Positions 17,595-25,980 of a stretch of DNA of 64,000 nucleotides are shown here, piece after piece. The position numbers were made by a program, and so were the translations under genes. The DNA is from Microbulbifer agarilyticus S89 (GTDB taxonomy: Bacteria > Pseudomonadota > Gammaproteobacteria > Pseudomonadales > Cellvibrionaceae). Numbering within the stretch: the first letter of the stretch is position 1; each line of letters opens with the position of its first letter. The notes beneath the pieces are model-generated. The model made no database searches. It was given only the letters and a program-made list of their open reading frames with translations, and was not told the DNA's origin. Where the stretch lies: contig NZ_AFPJ01000008.1 of the NCBI RefSeq assembly GCF_000220505.1, positions 42,618-106,617 of the forward strand, written 5' to 3'.

Positions 17595-17620
17595 ATGATA
17601 TAATGATAGAGTTTTATAAC
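17595..17620. promoter_or_regulatory. Degenerate operator-like site C between MFS and nitrilase genes
   Basis: The stretch contains ATGATATAATGATAG and ends with TTTTATAAC, followed by AATTGG as at site D. Matches to the shared 16-bp consensus are weaker (10-11 of 16) than at other sites, but the position in a divergent MFS/nitrilase promoter is the same as site D. Confidence 0.45.
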
Positions 17621-17786
17621 AATTGGTAGTAGGTTAGTAGCAGTTTGCTAGTAGATTCTTTCCGGTAGCCTACTACGAGTCCTACCGCACGTAACTACTG
17701 AACAGATCTACTGCAAGTCGCTGATTGATTGGTAACCAGACTCCCGTCCAGTCGGGAGGAGAGCATTCGCAAAGGCAGGTCGTAAA

Positions 17787-19499
17787 ATGAACAATAAATC
17801 CATTCGTGTCGCAGCCGCACAGTTCCATGTAGGGACTGATGTCAGTGAGAACCTAAAAACGGTATTGCGGATGCTGGATCAGGCTGCGGAAGTTCGCCCG
17901 GATTTGGTGGTGCTGCCCGAGTTCTGTAACCACCTGTCGTGGTATGACGGCCAGGAGCATTGTGCAGAGGTATCCGTCACTCTGGACGGTGACTTTTTGC
18001 AGGCGGTAGCCGCCAAGGCGCGCACTCTGAAGGTCTATGTTGTGGTTAATTGCACCGTGCGCCGGGAGGGTGGCACGGTAACCGGATCGAGCTTGATGTA
18101 CTCGCCGGCGGGCGAGCTGATTGCCGACAATACCAAGCAGATCTATATCGGCCATGAAAATGATTTTCTCGAGCCCGCCAAAGAGCCGGGCCCTGTAGTT
18201 GAGACACCGCTGGGGCGTTTTGGTCTTTACTCCTGTATGGATGGTGTTATCAACGAACCACCGCGCACCTTGGCATTGCGTGGGGCGCAGGTGCTTTGCA
18301 ATAGCCTGAATTCGTTTGCCAGCGATGAGGGATCTTTGCATGTCCCAGTGCGCGCGCCAGAGAATCATGTGTTTATTGTTGCAGCGAACAAAGTGGGCCC
18401 ACTCGTGCCCGAAGCCATCCTGGTACCGGTGAGTGAAGCTACAGGTATTCCGCAGAAGTTCCTGCACGGCGCCGGTGAGAGTCAAATCGTAGCGCCCGAT
18501 GGCACCGTCCTGGCCTGTGCATCCCTCGACAAGGAAGAGGTGATCTACGCGGACATTCAGCCCGCACAGGCGGATGACAAACGTCGCCCGGACGGAACAG
18601 ATATTTTTTCCAGTCGCCGCCCAGCTTTGTACCAGTCCATTGGCGAAAACCCGAGTGCGCAAACGTACCCGGAATGGTCGGGGGCTGAGTCCGTGCAAGC
18701 TGCGGTCATCAGTCTTGCTACCGATGGGCGCGACGGCCTGCGAGAAGCGGCGGATTTGGCACGCAAAGCGATTGAAGATGGTGCCAATCTGGTGACGGTG
18801 CCGCCATTAATGGGTGCGGCTGCGATTGCGGCAGATCTTCCTGCGGCGCTGGATTTTTCTGGTGAAGTGATCGAGACGTTGCGCTTGTGTTGCAGTGAAG
18901 AAAGTTATATCTCCACCGCGTTACCAATGCGTTGCGAAGACGGGCAAGATCGCTATTGTGCCGTTGTGATTGGTGCGGGCGGTGTTGTGTTCAGCCAGGG
19001 CCAGGTGCATCGCAGTGCGCGTTTCGAATGGTCTGCGCCCGTTGATCGTTTTGACAATATTGTTTTGCCATTTGGTCGGTTGGCGGCGGTTACGTCTGAT
19101 GACAGCCTGTATCCAGAGACCTTCCGCTTGTTGGCGATGGCCGGTGTCGATACAGCTGTGGTTTCGCTGGAGCCTCTCGGTGCTTGGGAATTGCGTACCG
19201 GGCTGCTGGAGCGCTCGGCAGAAAACCGGATTAATTTGCTGGCGGCTGCCATTGCTTCACCGCTGGGATCCGGGTTTGCAACAGCGTTGCAGCGAGATTT
19301 TACTGTGCTCACGCCGTGGCAAGAACGTGCCTTTGACGGTTTGTTGAGCCAGCCCGAGCTTTATCGTGTGGCAGGTCAGCAGCCAATTTTAGCGGTGACC
19401 TTGTATCCAGCGGCCGCAGAAAATAAAGAGGTTTCCCGAAATACCGATCTTGTGGTCAATCGACCCTGGAATTTGTGTGGCCCAATTACTGCACATTAA
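17787..19499 (+). CDS. Tandem nitrilase-superfamily amidohydrolase (copy 1)
   Basis: A 570-residue protein made of two carbon-nitrogen hydrolase domains. The first (about 1-265) has the full Glu-Lys-Cys triad: Glu45 in VVLPEFCNH, Lys117 in DNTKQIYIGHENDF and Cys150 in GLYSCMDG. The second (about 295-560) keeps the fold outline but reads VTVPPL where Glu is expected, lacks the Lys, and has Ser437 (VTSDDSLYPE) where Cys is expected, so it is probably inactive. Members cleave amide, ureido or nitrile C-N bonds. It starts a long (+) operon and likely removes nitrogen from a pathway intermediate. A paralogue lies at 36607. Confidence 0.9.
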   Translation: MNNKSIRVAAAQFHVGTDVSENLKTVLRMLDQAAEVRPDLVVLPEFCNHLSWYDGQEHCAEVSVTLDGDFLQAVAAKARTLKVYVVVNCTVRREGGTVTGSSLMYSPAGELIADNTKQIYIGHENDFLEPAKEPGPVVETPLGRFGLYSCMDGVINEPPRTLALRGAQVLCNSLNSFASDEGSLHVPVRAPENHVFIVAANKVGPLVPEAILVPVSEATGIPQKFLHGAGESQIVAPDGTVLACASLDKEEVIYADIQPAQADDKRRPDGTDIFSSRRPALYQSIGENPSAQTYPEWSGAESVQAAVISLATDGRDGLREAADLARKAIEDGANLVTVPPLMGAAAIAADLPAALDFSGEVIETLRLCCSEESYISTALPMRCEDGQDRYCAVVIGAGGVVFSQGQVHRSARFEWSAPVDRFDNIVLPFGRLAAVTSDDSLYPETFRLLAMAGVDTAVVSLEPLGAWELRTGLLERSAENRINLLAAAIASPLGSGFATALQRDFTVLTPWQERAFDGLLSQPELYRVAGQQPILAVTLYPAAAENKEVSRNTDLVVNRPWNLCGPITAH

Positions 19500-19604
19500 T
19501 CACTTCTTTATGGCGCGGTGTCTTATTGAGAAATATCAATGTGACACCGTGCCGGCTTGCCCAAAATCTTATCCTATCAACGGCATCTTTCTTCGGAGTC
19601 ACCT

Positions 19605-20351
19605 ATGAGCGCAACGTCTTTGCCTGAGTCTCTGGCCAATAATACACGCGACCGACTAATCGAAACGCTCGGCCTTAAGGAAGTTTATGGCGCCGATAAC
19701 GGCCCATATCTGACGCTGGAAAGTCACATGCCGATGGCCCAGGGCAAGGTTGGCGAGGTGCGCCTCTACGAGGGCGGTCCGCTACAAAAAGTGGTGACCT
19801 GTGCCTTGGTTGTTCCGCAGATCGGTCTCGACTCCCATATGCTGTTCGCCTTCACTCCGAGCGAGAGTGCGGTACCGCATTTCACTTTGGATTCCGTCGG
19901 TGCTGGTGAGCATTGCGCATTCCATCTGGATCTTGTGCCGCGTCTGGATCTCGGTGCAAACCTTGCCTACATGGATGAGGTTTATGCCCCGCTGACAGAA
20001 ACCTGTACCGCTACCCGCAATATGGAAGGCATGAGTGCTGCGCACCTGGATATTCGCCAGCTGGCGATTATGTCTCCATGGATGCTGGTACAGCGTGCCA
20101 CCAAGGAAGCGTTTGCCAAAATTGACGGTGCTGTCGATGCCTATCTGGACCACTGGTTTGCCGTGCTGGAGAAAGGCGTTAGTGAGAAGGCTCTGGAGGC
20201 GGTAGACAGCGCGGCGCTCGCTGAGCGCGACCGCCGCAATCGCGAAATTGTTTTCGATCCAGACGTAGACAAGGTTTGGAATCAGATCAGCGGATTGATT
20301 GGCGCCGAAAGTAGTGAAGCACTGCGCGGATTGCTGAAGGCTGTCGATTAA
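19605..20351 (+). CDS. Red chlorophyll catabolite reductase-like protein (copy 2)
   Basis: 248 residues from ATG 19605, which has GGAG seven bases upstream; the frame is open from 19557. I see resemblance to the plant RCC-reductase/ferredoxin-dependent bilin reductase fold: residues 77-116 contain SESAVPHFTLDSV followed by HLDLVPRLDLGANLAYM, matching in order the STDAPHF-x-MEF and LDL-x-x-RKDL elements of RCC reductase. The C-terminal part has the AYLDHWFAVLEKG and AERDRRNREIVF segments like the other copy at 34195. RCC reductase reduces an open-chain tetrapyrrole with ferredoxin electrons. This copy is more divergent than 34195, so confidence in fold is moderate. Confidence 0.6.
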   Translation: MSATSLPESLANNTRDRLIETLGLKEVYGADNGPYLTLESHMPMAQGKVGEVRLYEGGPLQKVVTCALVVPQIGLDSHMLFAFTPSESAVPHFTLDSVGAGEHCAFHLDLVPRLDLGANLAYMDEVYAPLTETCTATRNMEGMSAAHLDIRQLAIMSPWMLVQRATKEAFAKIDGAVDAYLDHWFAVLEKGVSEKALEAVDSAALAERDRRNREIVFDPDVDKVWNQISGLIGAESSEALRGLLKAVD

Positions 20352-20464
20352 TTGCCTGATCGAATAATCGAAAGCCGGGTTTTGTATTAAGAGGGCAGCG
20401 TGCGCACTTTCATTTGGGTGCGCATGTGTTGAGTGAATAAGAATAATTGGGGTAGGGAATGTCG

Positions 20465-21748
20465 ATGAAACTGACGGGTGAAATTCTGCTGGAAGGTATG
20501 ACTGAGGCAGAGCGTGCGCGTGCCGAAGTGGTCGAGTCTGTGTTGCCCGCGGTACGCGAGGCCGCACGTGAAGTCGACGCCAACGCCCAATTTCATATGC
20601 CGCACGTCAAGCAGTTCAGCGAAGCCGGATTGCTGGGGTTAATCATTCCCACCGAGTACGGCGGTCTGGGTGGCGGGTTGCGCGATATGGCTGCGGCCTG
20701 CTTTGCGCTAGGTTCTGCCTGCCCATCAACTGCGCTGGCATTCTTTTTTCACTGCAGTGCTGCTTCCCGCGGACTCCTCGCCATCGAGGCGCTGGAAGCG
20801 GGCCTGTTTAACGAAGAGGAATCTGTACAGGTTCGCAACTTTGCCGAGCAGGTATTGCACGGAATGGGGCGGGACGGATTCTGGTTCGCAAATTTCGCCA
20901 GCGAATCCGTTAAGTCGGAAAAGGCTGCTGTTACCATCAGCACCAAGGCGCGCAAGGTGGAAGGCGGCTATCTGCTGAATGGGGTCAAGTCCTTCGGTAC
21001 CGGCACCGGAGTAGCGGATAAATACCTGGTGACCGCGAGTCTGGAAGGTTACGACACCGCAGAGGGCCTGTGTACATTTTTTGTGGATCGCGATGGTGAA
21101 GGCGTACGTCCGCGTGCACCCTGGGACGCAATCGGCATGCGCGGCACCAGCTCCGGCGGTATTGTTCTGGAAGATTACTTTGTGCCAGATGAAAAATCCC
21201 TTGCTATTCCCGGCGCTTTTACCCGCTGTATGCAAATGAGCCGCGGTAGTTTTGTAGGCAACCAGATGGCAGCGGTATGCGGTTATGCCGGTTCCGCGCA
21301 TTCCGCGTATCAGAATGTACTGAAGCACCTGACCGAGAAAAAATTTGCCGATACCGGCAAGCCAATAGGCACTGCGCCATATCAGCAAGAGCTGATCGGC
21401 AAAATGATGGTCGATGTGCAAACCTCACTGTTGTGGCTGCGCCGCCAGTTAGAGCTTGAAACCAGTGAGCCACCGATCGCCGATAAGCATGAAGTTGTGA
21501 AGCAGTGGCGACTGTGTAAGGGCGTTGTTGCGGAGGCGGGCTTCCAGGTGGCAGCCAATGCACTCAAGGCCAGCGGCACCTCCGGAACCATGGGTGATCC
21601 GGCGCGCTATCTGCGTGAAATGACGATGGGTATTGTGCAGGCATTCCCTGCGGAACGCGGCCGCTTGATGGCGGCACAGATGGAAGTAGAAGGCGCTGAG
21701 CAGAGTCTGTTCGGTGTCGGCGAAAAGTCTTCCGCGCAGCCAGCCTGA
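20465..21748 (+). CDS. Acyl-CoA dehydrogenase-fold flavoprotein (dehydrogenase or monooxygenase)
   Basis: About 427 residues; ATG 20465 is placed seven bases after AGGGA, though ATG 20459 is also in frame. It has the acyl-CoA dehydrogenase fold: IIPTEYGGLGGGLRDM, WFANFASESVKS and a substrate-lid segment WDAIGMRGTSSGGIVLEDYFV. The usual C-terminal catalytic Glu motif (YEGT-x-EIQ) is not visible; the C-terminus reads REMTMGIVQAFPAERGR. Members lacking that motif include flavin-dependent monooxygenases such as HsaA and DszC. It could therefore be an oxygenase served by the flavin reductase at 10038. The neighbouring genes are RCC-reductase-like and ALDH. Confidence 0.8.
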   Translation: MKLTGEILLEGMTEAERARAEVVESVLPAVREAAREVDANAQFHMPHVKQFSEAGLLGLIIPTEYGGLGGGLRDMAAACFALGSACPSTALAFFFHCSAASRGLLAIEALEAGLFNEEESVQVRNFAEQVLHGMGRDGFWFANFASESVKSEKAAVTISTKARKVEGGYLLNGVKSFGTGTGVADKYLVTASLEGYDTAEGLCTFFVDRDGEGVRPRAPWDAIGMRGTSSGGIVLEDYFVPDEKSLAIPGAFTRCMQMSRGSFVGNQMAAVCGYAGSAHSAYQNVLKHLTEKKFADTGKPIGTAPYQQELIGKMMVDVQTSLLWLRRQLELETSEPPIADKHEVVKQWRLCKGVVAEAGFQVAANALKASGTSGTMGDPARYLREMTMGIVQAFPAERGRLMAAQMEVEGAEQSLFGVGEKSSAQPA

Positions 21749-21759
21749 GCGGGGCCACT

Positions 21760-23202
21760 ATGCAGAATTACGACATGCTGATCGGCGGGGCAGAAGTTCC
21801 CTCCGCGAATGGCACCACCTTTGCGGTAACCGCGCCCGCCAGCGATGAAGTCTTGGGCTATGTGCCGCGCGCAGGGGCCAAGGACGTGGATGATGCGGTC
21901 GCGGCCGCCGCGCGCGGGTTCGATGTCTGGTTCCGCCTGCGGCCAGCCCAGCGAGAGGCCGCCCTGTTACGCGCGGCGGAACTCGTCGCCGCGGAAGGCG
22001 AGACGCGCTTTCTGGATACACTGATTGACGAAAGCGGCTCGACGATTACCAAGGCTCGCGGTGAAATTTCCTATACCGTCGACTTGTTGCGTACCGCCGC
22101 AGGTGAGGCGCGCCGCCTTTATGGTGAAACTTTCCCGAATGATGATCCGCACCGAATCTCCATGGTTTTTCGCGAGCCACTGGGGGTGGTCGGTGTGGTG
22201 TCTCCGTATAACGCACCTCTGTCGTTGCTGACAAAAATGTGTGCCTTTCCGCTGGCGGCGGGCAACAGCCTGGTTGTTAAGCCCTCGGAAGAAACCCCAT
22301 TAACGGCACTCGCCTTTGGTCGCCTGCTGTGGGATGCCGGCGTGCCATCAGAAGCAGTGAATATCGTTACCGGGTTTGGTGCGGAATGTGGTTCCGAGCT
22401 GGTGAATCACCCCGGCGTACGCTGTATTGCGCTTACCGGTTCGACCAATACCGGCATTGCAGTAGGGCAGGCCGGGCTGAAACAAATGCGACGCATGCAG
22501 CTGGAACTCGGGGGCAAAAGTGCGCTGCTGGTGTTGCGAGACGCTGACCCCGCAGAGGCCGCGAAGATCGCCGCGCAGGGTATTTTTACCCATAGTGGCC
22601 AAATTTGCATGGCCAACTCGCGCATTGTGGTGGCCAAAGAAGTTTATGAGCCATTTATCGCCGCGTTAAAGGCCGAGGCAGAATCGCTGCATCTTGGCGA
22701 CTTGCGTGATGAAAAAACTGTATACGGGCCGCTGATCAACGGTCGCGCGGTGGAAAAAGTACTCGAGCACGTTAAGGAAGCCATCGATGGAGGCGCGGGC
22801 TTGTTGACTGGTGGTGAGGTGCTGCAGGGGCTGGTGGTGAAGCCCACGGTACTGCTGGATCCCCCGCGTACCAGTCGTGCCTGGCGCGAGGAAAGTTTCG
22901 GTCCGGTTGCCAGCGTGGTGCAGGCCGAAGACCTGGAGCAGGCGATCGTCATTGCAAACGACTGTGACTATGGGCTCTCCGCAGCAGTGCTGACGAATAA
23001 CCTGCAGTGGGGACTGCATGCCGCGCGGCGGATTGCTTCCGGTGCGGTACACATCGGCATGCACGCATTCCAGAGTAATGCACTGGCGCCTATTGGTGGT
23101 GTCGGTCTTTCAGGTGTTGGACGCAGTGGTGGCCACTACAGCACTGAGGAATTCACCGAGATGAAATGGATCAGTGCGGATGTTGGGAGTCTGCCGCGCT
23201 AA
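21760..23202 (+). CDS. Aldehyde dehydrogenase (copy 1)
   Basis: A 480-residue NAD(P)-dependent aldehyde dehydrogenase. Catalytic Glu is in LELGGKSALLV and the nucleophilic Cys in FTHSGQICMANSRIV; the nucleotide-binding segment SPYNAPLSLLTKMCAFPLA is also typical. It would oxidise an aldehyde, for example a formyl side chain or aldehyde released by ring cleavage, to an acid. It follows the acyl-CoA-dehydrogenase-fold gene by 11 bases and its stop overlaps the next start (TAATG), so it belongs to the (+) operon. Confidence 0.93.
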   Translation: MQNYDMLIGGAEVPSANGTTFAVTAPASDEVLGYVPRAGAKDVDDAVAAAARGFDVWFRLRPAQREAALLRAAELVAAEGETRFLDTLIDESGSTITKARGEISYTVDLLRTAAGEARRLYGETFPNDDPHRISMVFREPLGVVGVVSPYNAPLSLLTKMCAFPLAAGNSLVVKPSEETPLTALAFGRLLWDAGVPSEAVNIVTGFGAECGSELVNHPGVRCIALTGSTNTGIAVGQAGLKQMRRMQLELGGKSALLVLRDADPAEAAKIAAQGIFTHSGQICMANSRIVVAKEVYEPFIAALKAEAESLHLGDLRDEKTVYGPLINGRAVEKVLEHVKEAIDGGAGLLTGGEVLQGLVVKPTVLLDPPRTSRAWREESFGPVASVVQAEDLEQAIVIANDCDYGLSAAVLTNNLQWGLHAARRIASGAVHIGMHAFQSNALAPIGGVGLSGVGRSGGHYSTEEFTEMKWISADVGSLPR

Positions 23203-24020
23203 TGGTGGATTTCACAGGGACAGTGCGCAGAGGCTATCTCGACCACGCGGCGGGGCAAATCCATTATCGCTATTGCGGCAGTGCGCATTTGCCGCTGTTG
23301 CTGCTGCTACATCAGACCCCCAGCTCATCGGCAATGTACGAGCGCTTGATGCCGCTACTGTCGGACACATTTTTTGTGGTTGCAGTGGATACTCCCGGGT
23401 TTGGGGAAAGTGACGGACTGGCAGGGAGTATTTCGATCGCGGCGTTTGCGAAAGCGATCTATCAGGCGGTGAGCACAACCTTTGATCGCCCCGCGCTGGT
23501 ATTTGGACATCACACTGGCGCCGCTATTGCGGTGCAGTTGGCCTTTCAATATCCGGAATTTGTGCGCGCGATGGCGCTGAGTGGGCCGACGCTGTTATCC
23601 GAGGTCCAGAAGCAGGCGCTGCCGCTGGCAGCCAAGACCATTGCAGCAGACGAAGAGGGCAATCACTGGCAGGCGATGTGGCAGCGGCTGCGCGCCAAGG
23701 ACCCACAGGCGGATTTGGCACTGAGTATGCGCGAAACACTTTCCGCGTTTGCGTGTGGTGAGTATTACCTGGCCTCCTACAAGGCGGTCACCGAACAGGC
23801 GTTAGCTGAGCAGCTGGCGGCCATTGATTGTCCTGCTGTGGTGTTTGCAGGTGGGCAAGATCAACTGCGTTCGGCGGTGGTGCCCACCGTGAAGCTGTTG
23901 CCACGCGGCATGGCATCGGCCTTGCCACAAGATGCCGGTACCTACGTATGCGAGCAGCAGCCTGCTGCGGTGGCGACATTACTTCGCCGATTTTTTATGG
24001 AAGTGGTCGAAGAACACTGA
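23202..24020 (+). CDS. Alpha/beta hydrolase-fold protein with atypical catalytic residues
   Basis: 272 residues from ATG 23202, whose first base is the last base of the ALDH stop. The fold is clear (LPLLLLLHQTPSSSAMYERL, DTPGFGESDG, VVFAGGQDQL). At the nucleophile elbow it reads VFGHHTGAAIAV, giving G-H-H-T-G with His instead of Ser or Asp. The usual C-terminal His before the last helix is replaced: DAGTYVCEQQPAAVA. By position next to an isochorismatase-fold amidase and a FAD monooxygenase it recalls N-formylmaleamate deformylase (NicD) of nicotinate pathways, but the residue changes argue for a different chemistry or a non-catalytic role. Confidence 0.85.
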   Translation: MVDFTGTVRRGYLDHAAGQIHYRYCGSAHLPLLLLLHQTPSSSAMYERLMPLLSDTFFVVAVDTPGFGESDGLAGSISIAAFAKAIYQAVSTTFDRPALVFGHHTGAAIAVQLAFQYPEFVRAMALSGPTLLSEVQKQALPLAAKTIAADEEGNHWQAMWQRLRAKDPQADLALSMRETLSAFACGEYYLASYKAVTEQALAEQLAAIDCPAVVFAGGQDQLRSAVVPTVKLLPRGMASALPQDAGTYVCEQQPAAVATLLRRFFMEVVEEH

Positions 24021-24064
24021 ACGACCGATTTTACTTCCGCCAACTTTGTCAAGGGGGCTTGCAA

Positions 24065-24679
24065 GTGGATCTTGAGCGAAAAAATCTCGGTCTGGGCGCC
24101 AGGCCTGCACTGTTACTGGTCGATATGATCGTCGGTTTCACCAGTGCCCGTTGCCCCCTCGGTACCGATTGCCCGGATGTGGTACAGGCGAACTCTCAAC
24201 TGCTCGAGCGTTTTCGCGCACTTGGCTTGCCGGTGGTGTTTACCACCGTGGTGTATCACCACGAGCAACAGGCGCGCGTATTTCGCGATCGCATTAATCA
24301 CTTGAATGTGTTGACGCCTGATTCTGAATGGGTGCAGGTCGATCCACGGCTGCAGCCACAAGATGATGAACCGGTGATCGCCAAGCAATGGGCCAGTAGC
24401 TTCTTCAAGACTTCTCTGGACACCTGGCTACGAGCGCAAGGAGCGGACTCCCTGGTGGTGACCGGTCTTACTACCAGTGGCTGTGTGCGCGCGACGGTGG
24501 TCGACGGTTTGCAGTACGACTATCCGGTAGTGGTACCTCGCGAAGCGGTGGGGGATCGCAACCCGGAAGCTCACGAGGCCAACCTGTTTGATATGCATGC
24601 AAAATATGCCGATGTCATGACTTTGGAGGACGTTTTGCAGTCGCTGCCCACTCTGCAGCAGGCGGAACAGCAAACCTAG
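24065..24679 (+). CDS. Isochorismatase-fold amidohydrolase (copy 1; maleamate amidase-like)
   Basis: 204 residues from GTG 24065, seven bases after AGGGGG; the frame is open from 23828 but that part overlaps the previous gene. The cysteine-hydrolase triad is visible: Asp in ALLLVDMIVGF, Lys in VIAKQWASSF and Cys in TGLTTSGCVRATVVDGL. The T-x-G-C-V-R-A-T segment is shared with N-carbamoylsarcosine amidohydrolase and maleamate amidohydrolase (NicF). It probably releases ammonia from a half-amide. In the proposed pathway this half-amide would come from opening a maleimide ring. Confidence 0.88.
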   Translation: MDLERKNLGLGARPALLLVDMIVGFTSARCPLGTDCPDVVQANSQLLERFRALGLPVVFTTVVYHHEQQARVFRDRINHLNVLTPDSEWVQVDPRLQPQDDEPVIAKQWASSFFKTSLDTWLRAQGADSLVVTGLTTSGCVRATVVDGLQYDYPVVVPREAVGDRNPEAHEANLFDMHAKYADVMTLEDVLQSLPTLQQAEQQT

Positions 24680-24745
24680 ATGCCTGAGATCGGCAGCGTT
24701 TTACTGCGAATCATCGATAACAATAATTGAATTTGGCGAGTCATT

Positions 24746-25960
24746 ATGTCGAATCAGTCTCCAGTAATTATTGCTGGCGCCGGCCCGAGCGGCGGCGTGC
24801 TGGCGCTGTCCCTGGCGAAGCAGGGCATCCCTGTCCTGCTACTGGAAAAGTGCGACAAGTTGCCCGTCGATTTGCGTGCGTCCACCTTTCATCCACCATC
24901 GTTGGAAATGATTGCCGATCTGGATGAAGGAGTGATTGGGAAAATGCTGGAGCGCGGCCTGCGTGCGGATCGCTACCAGTATCGCGATCGTGCCACCGGT
25001 GAAGTGGCCACCTTCGATATGTCCATGATCGAGGAAGATACGCGTTTTCCGTTTCGCCTGCAGTTGGAGCAGTATGAACTGACCGGGTTTATTTGCGAGG
25101 CGCTAAAAGAATACGCCTGCGCAGAAGTACGCTTTGGTTGCGAGCTGGTGGACTACGAGCAGGACAATGGTGGCGTGACGGCGGTTGTACGCACGGCCCA
25201 GGGTGAGCAGCGTTTGGCTGGCTCCTATCTTATCGGTGCCGAAGGTGCGCGCAGTGTGGTACGCAAGCGCTCGGAGATCGGCTACTCCGGTTTCACCTAC
25301 GATGAGAAGTTTCTCGTGGTTAGTACTAGCTTTCCCTTCGAAGAGGTCTTTGATGACTTCTCCTATGTGAATTACGTATCTGATCCGGAAGAGTGGTGTG
25401 TAATCCTGCGTACCGACAAGTTGTGGCGGGTACTGGTACCGGTATTCCCTGCCAATGAGGCAGAAGAAAATTACTATCTTTCCGATGAGTTTGTGCAGTC
25501 GCGCCTCAAGCGTCTGCATCCCCGCGAGGAAGATTACGATGTGCATCATCGCAGTATCTATGCGGTAAACCAGCGTGTAGCCGAAACCTACTTTCAAGGA
25601 CGCGCGCTACTCGTGGGCGATGCCTGCCATATCAATAATCCTCTGGGTGGTATGGGAATGAATGGTGGTCTGCACGATGCCTTCAATCTGGCGGAAAAAC
25701 TCCAGAAGGTCATTCAGGAAGGTGCTGACGCGGACGCGGCCTTCTCCCTGTACGATCGCCAGCGCCGTGAGTTGGCGGTGCAGTTTGTGCAGCGCCACAC
25801 CATCGAGAATAAAAAACTGATGGAAGCCCGCGATCCGAATATCCAGCGCAAGCGCCAGCAGATGCTGATGGAAACCGCCGCCGATCCGGACAAGGCCAAG
25901 GCCTTTTTGCTGGAGCGTTCCATGATCAATTGCGTGCGCGATAGTTTGGCCGTCCAATAA
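24746..25960 (+). CDS. FAD-dependent aromatic-type monooxygenase
   Basis: A 404-residue group A flavin monooxygenase of the p-hydroxybenzoate hydroxylase/UbiH type. FAD-binding motif VIIAGAGPSGGVLALSLA is at the N-terminus, GAEGARSVVRK is the middle DG-type motif and GRALLVGDACHINNPLGGMG is the second FAD motif. Such enzymes hydroxylate activated ring compounds with NAD(P)H and oxygen. NicC, in nicotinate degradation, belongs here, but the substrate may equally be a pyrrole or an open-chain tetrapyrrole fragment. It lies between the amidase and the AMDase-fold genes. Confidence 0.9.
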   Translation: MSNQSPVIIAGAGPSGGVLALSLAKQGIPVLLLEKCDKLPVDLRASTFHPPSLEMIADLDEGVIGKMLERGLRADRYQYRDRATGEVATFDMSMIEEDTRFPFRLQLEQYELTGFICEALKEYACAEVRFGCELVDYEQDNGGVTAVVRTAQGEQRLAGSYLIGAEGARSVVRKRSEIGYSGFTYDEKFLVVSTSFPFEEVFDDFSYVNYVSDPEEWCVILRTDKLWRVLVPVFPANEAEENYYLSDEFVQSRLKRLHPREEDYDVHHRSIYAVNQRVAETYFQGRALLVGDACHINNPLGGMGMNGGLHDAFNLAEKLQKVIQEGADADAAFSLYDRQRRELAVQFVQRHTIENKKLMEARDPNIQRKRQQMLMETAADPDKAKAFLLERSMINCVRDSLAVQ

Positions 25961-25980
25961 AGCATACGAGGCTTAGTCTG

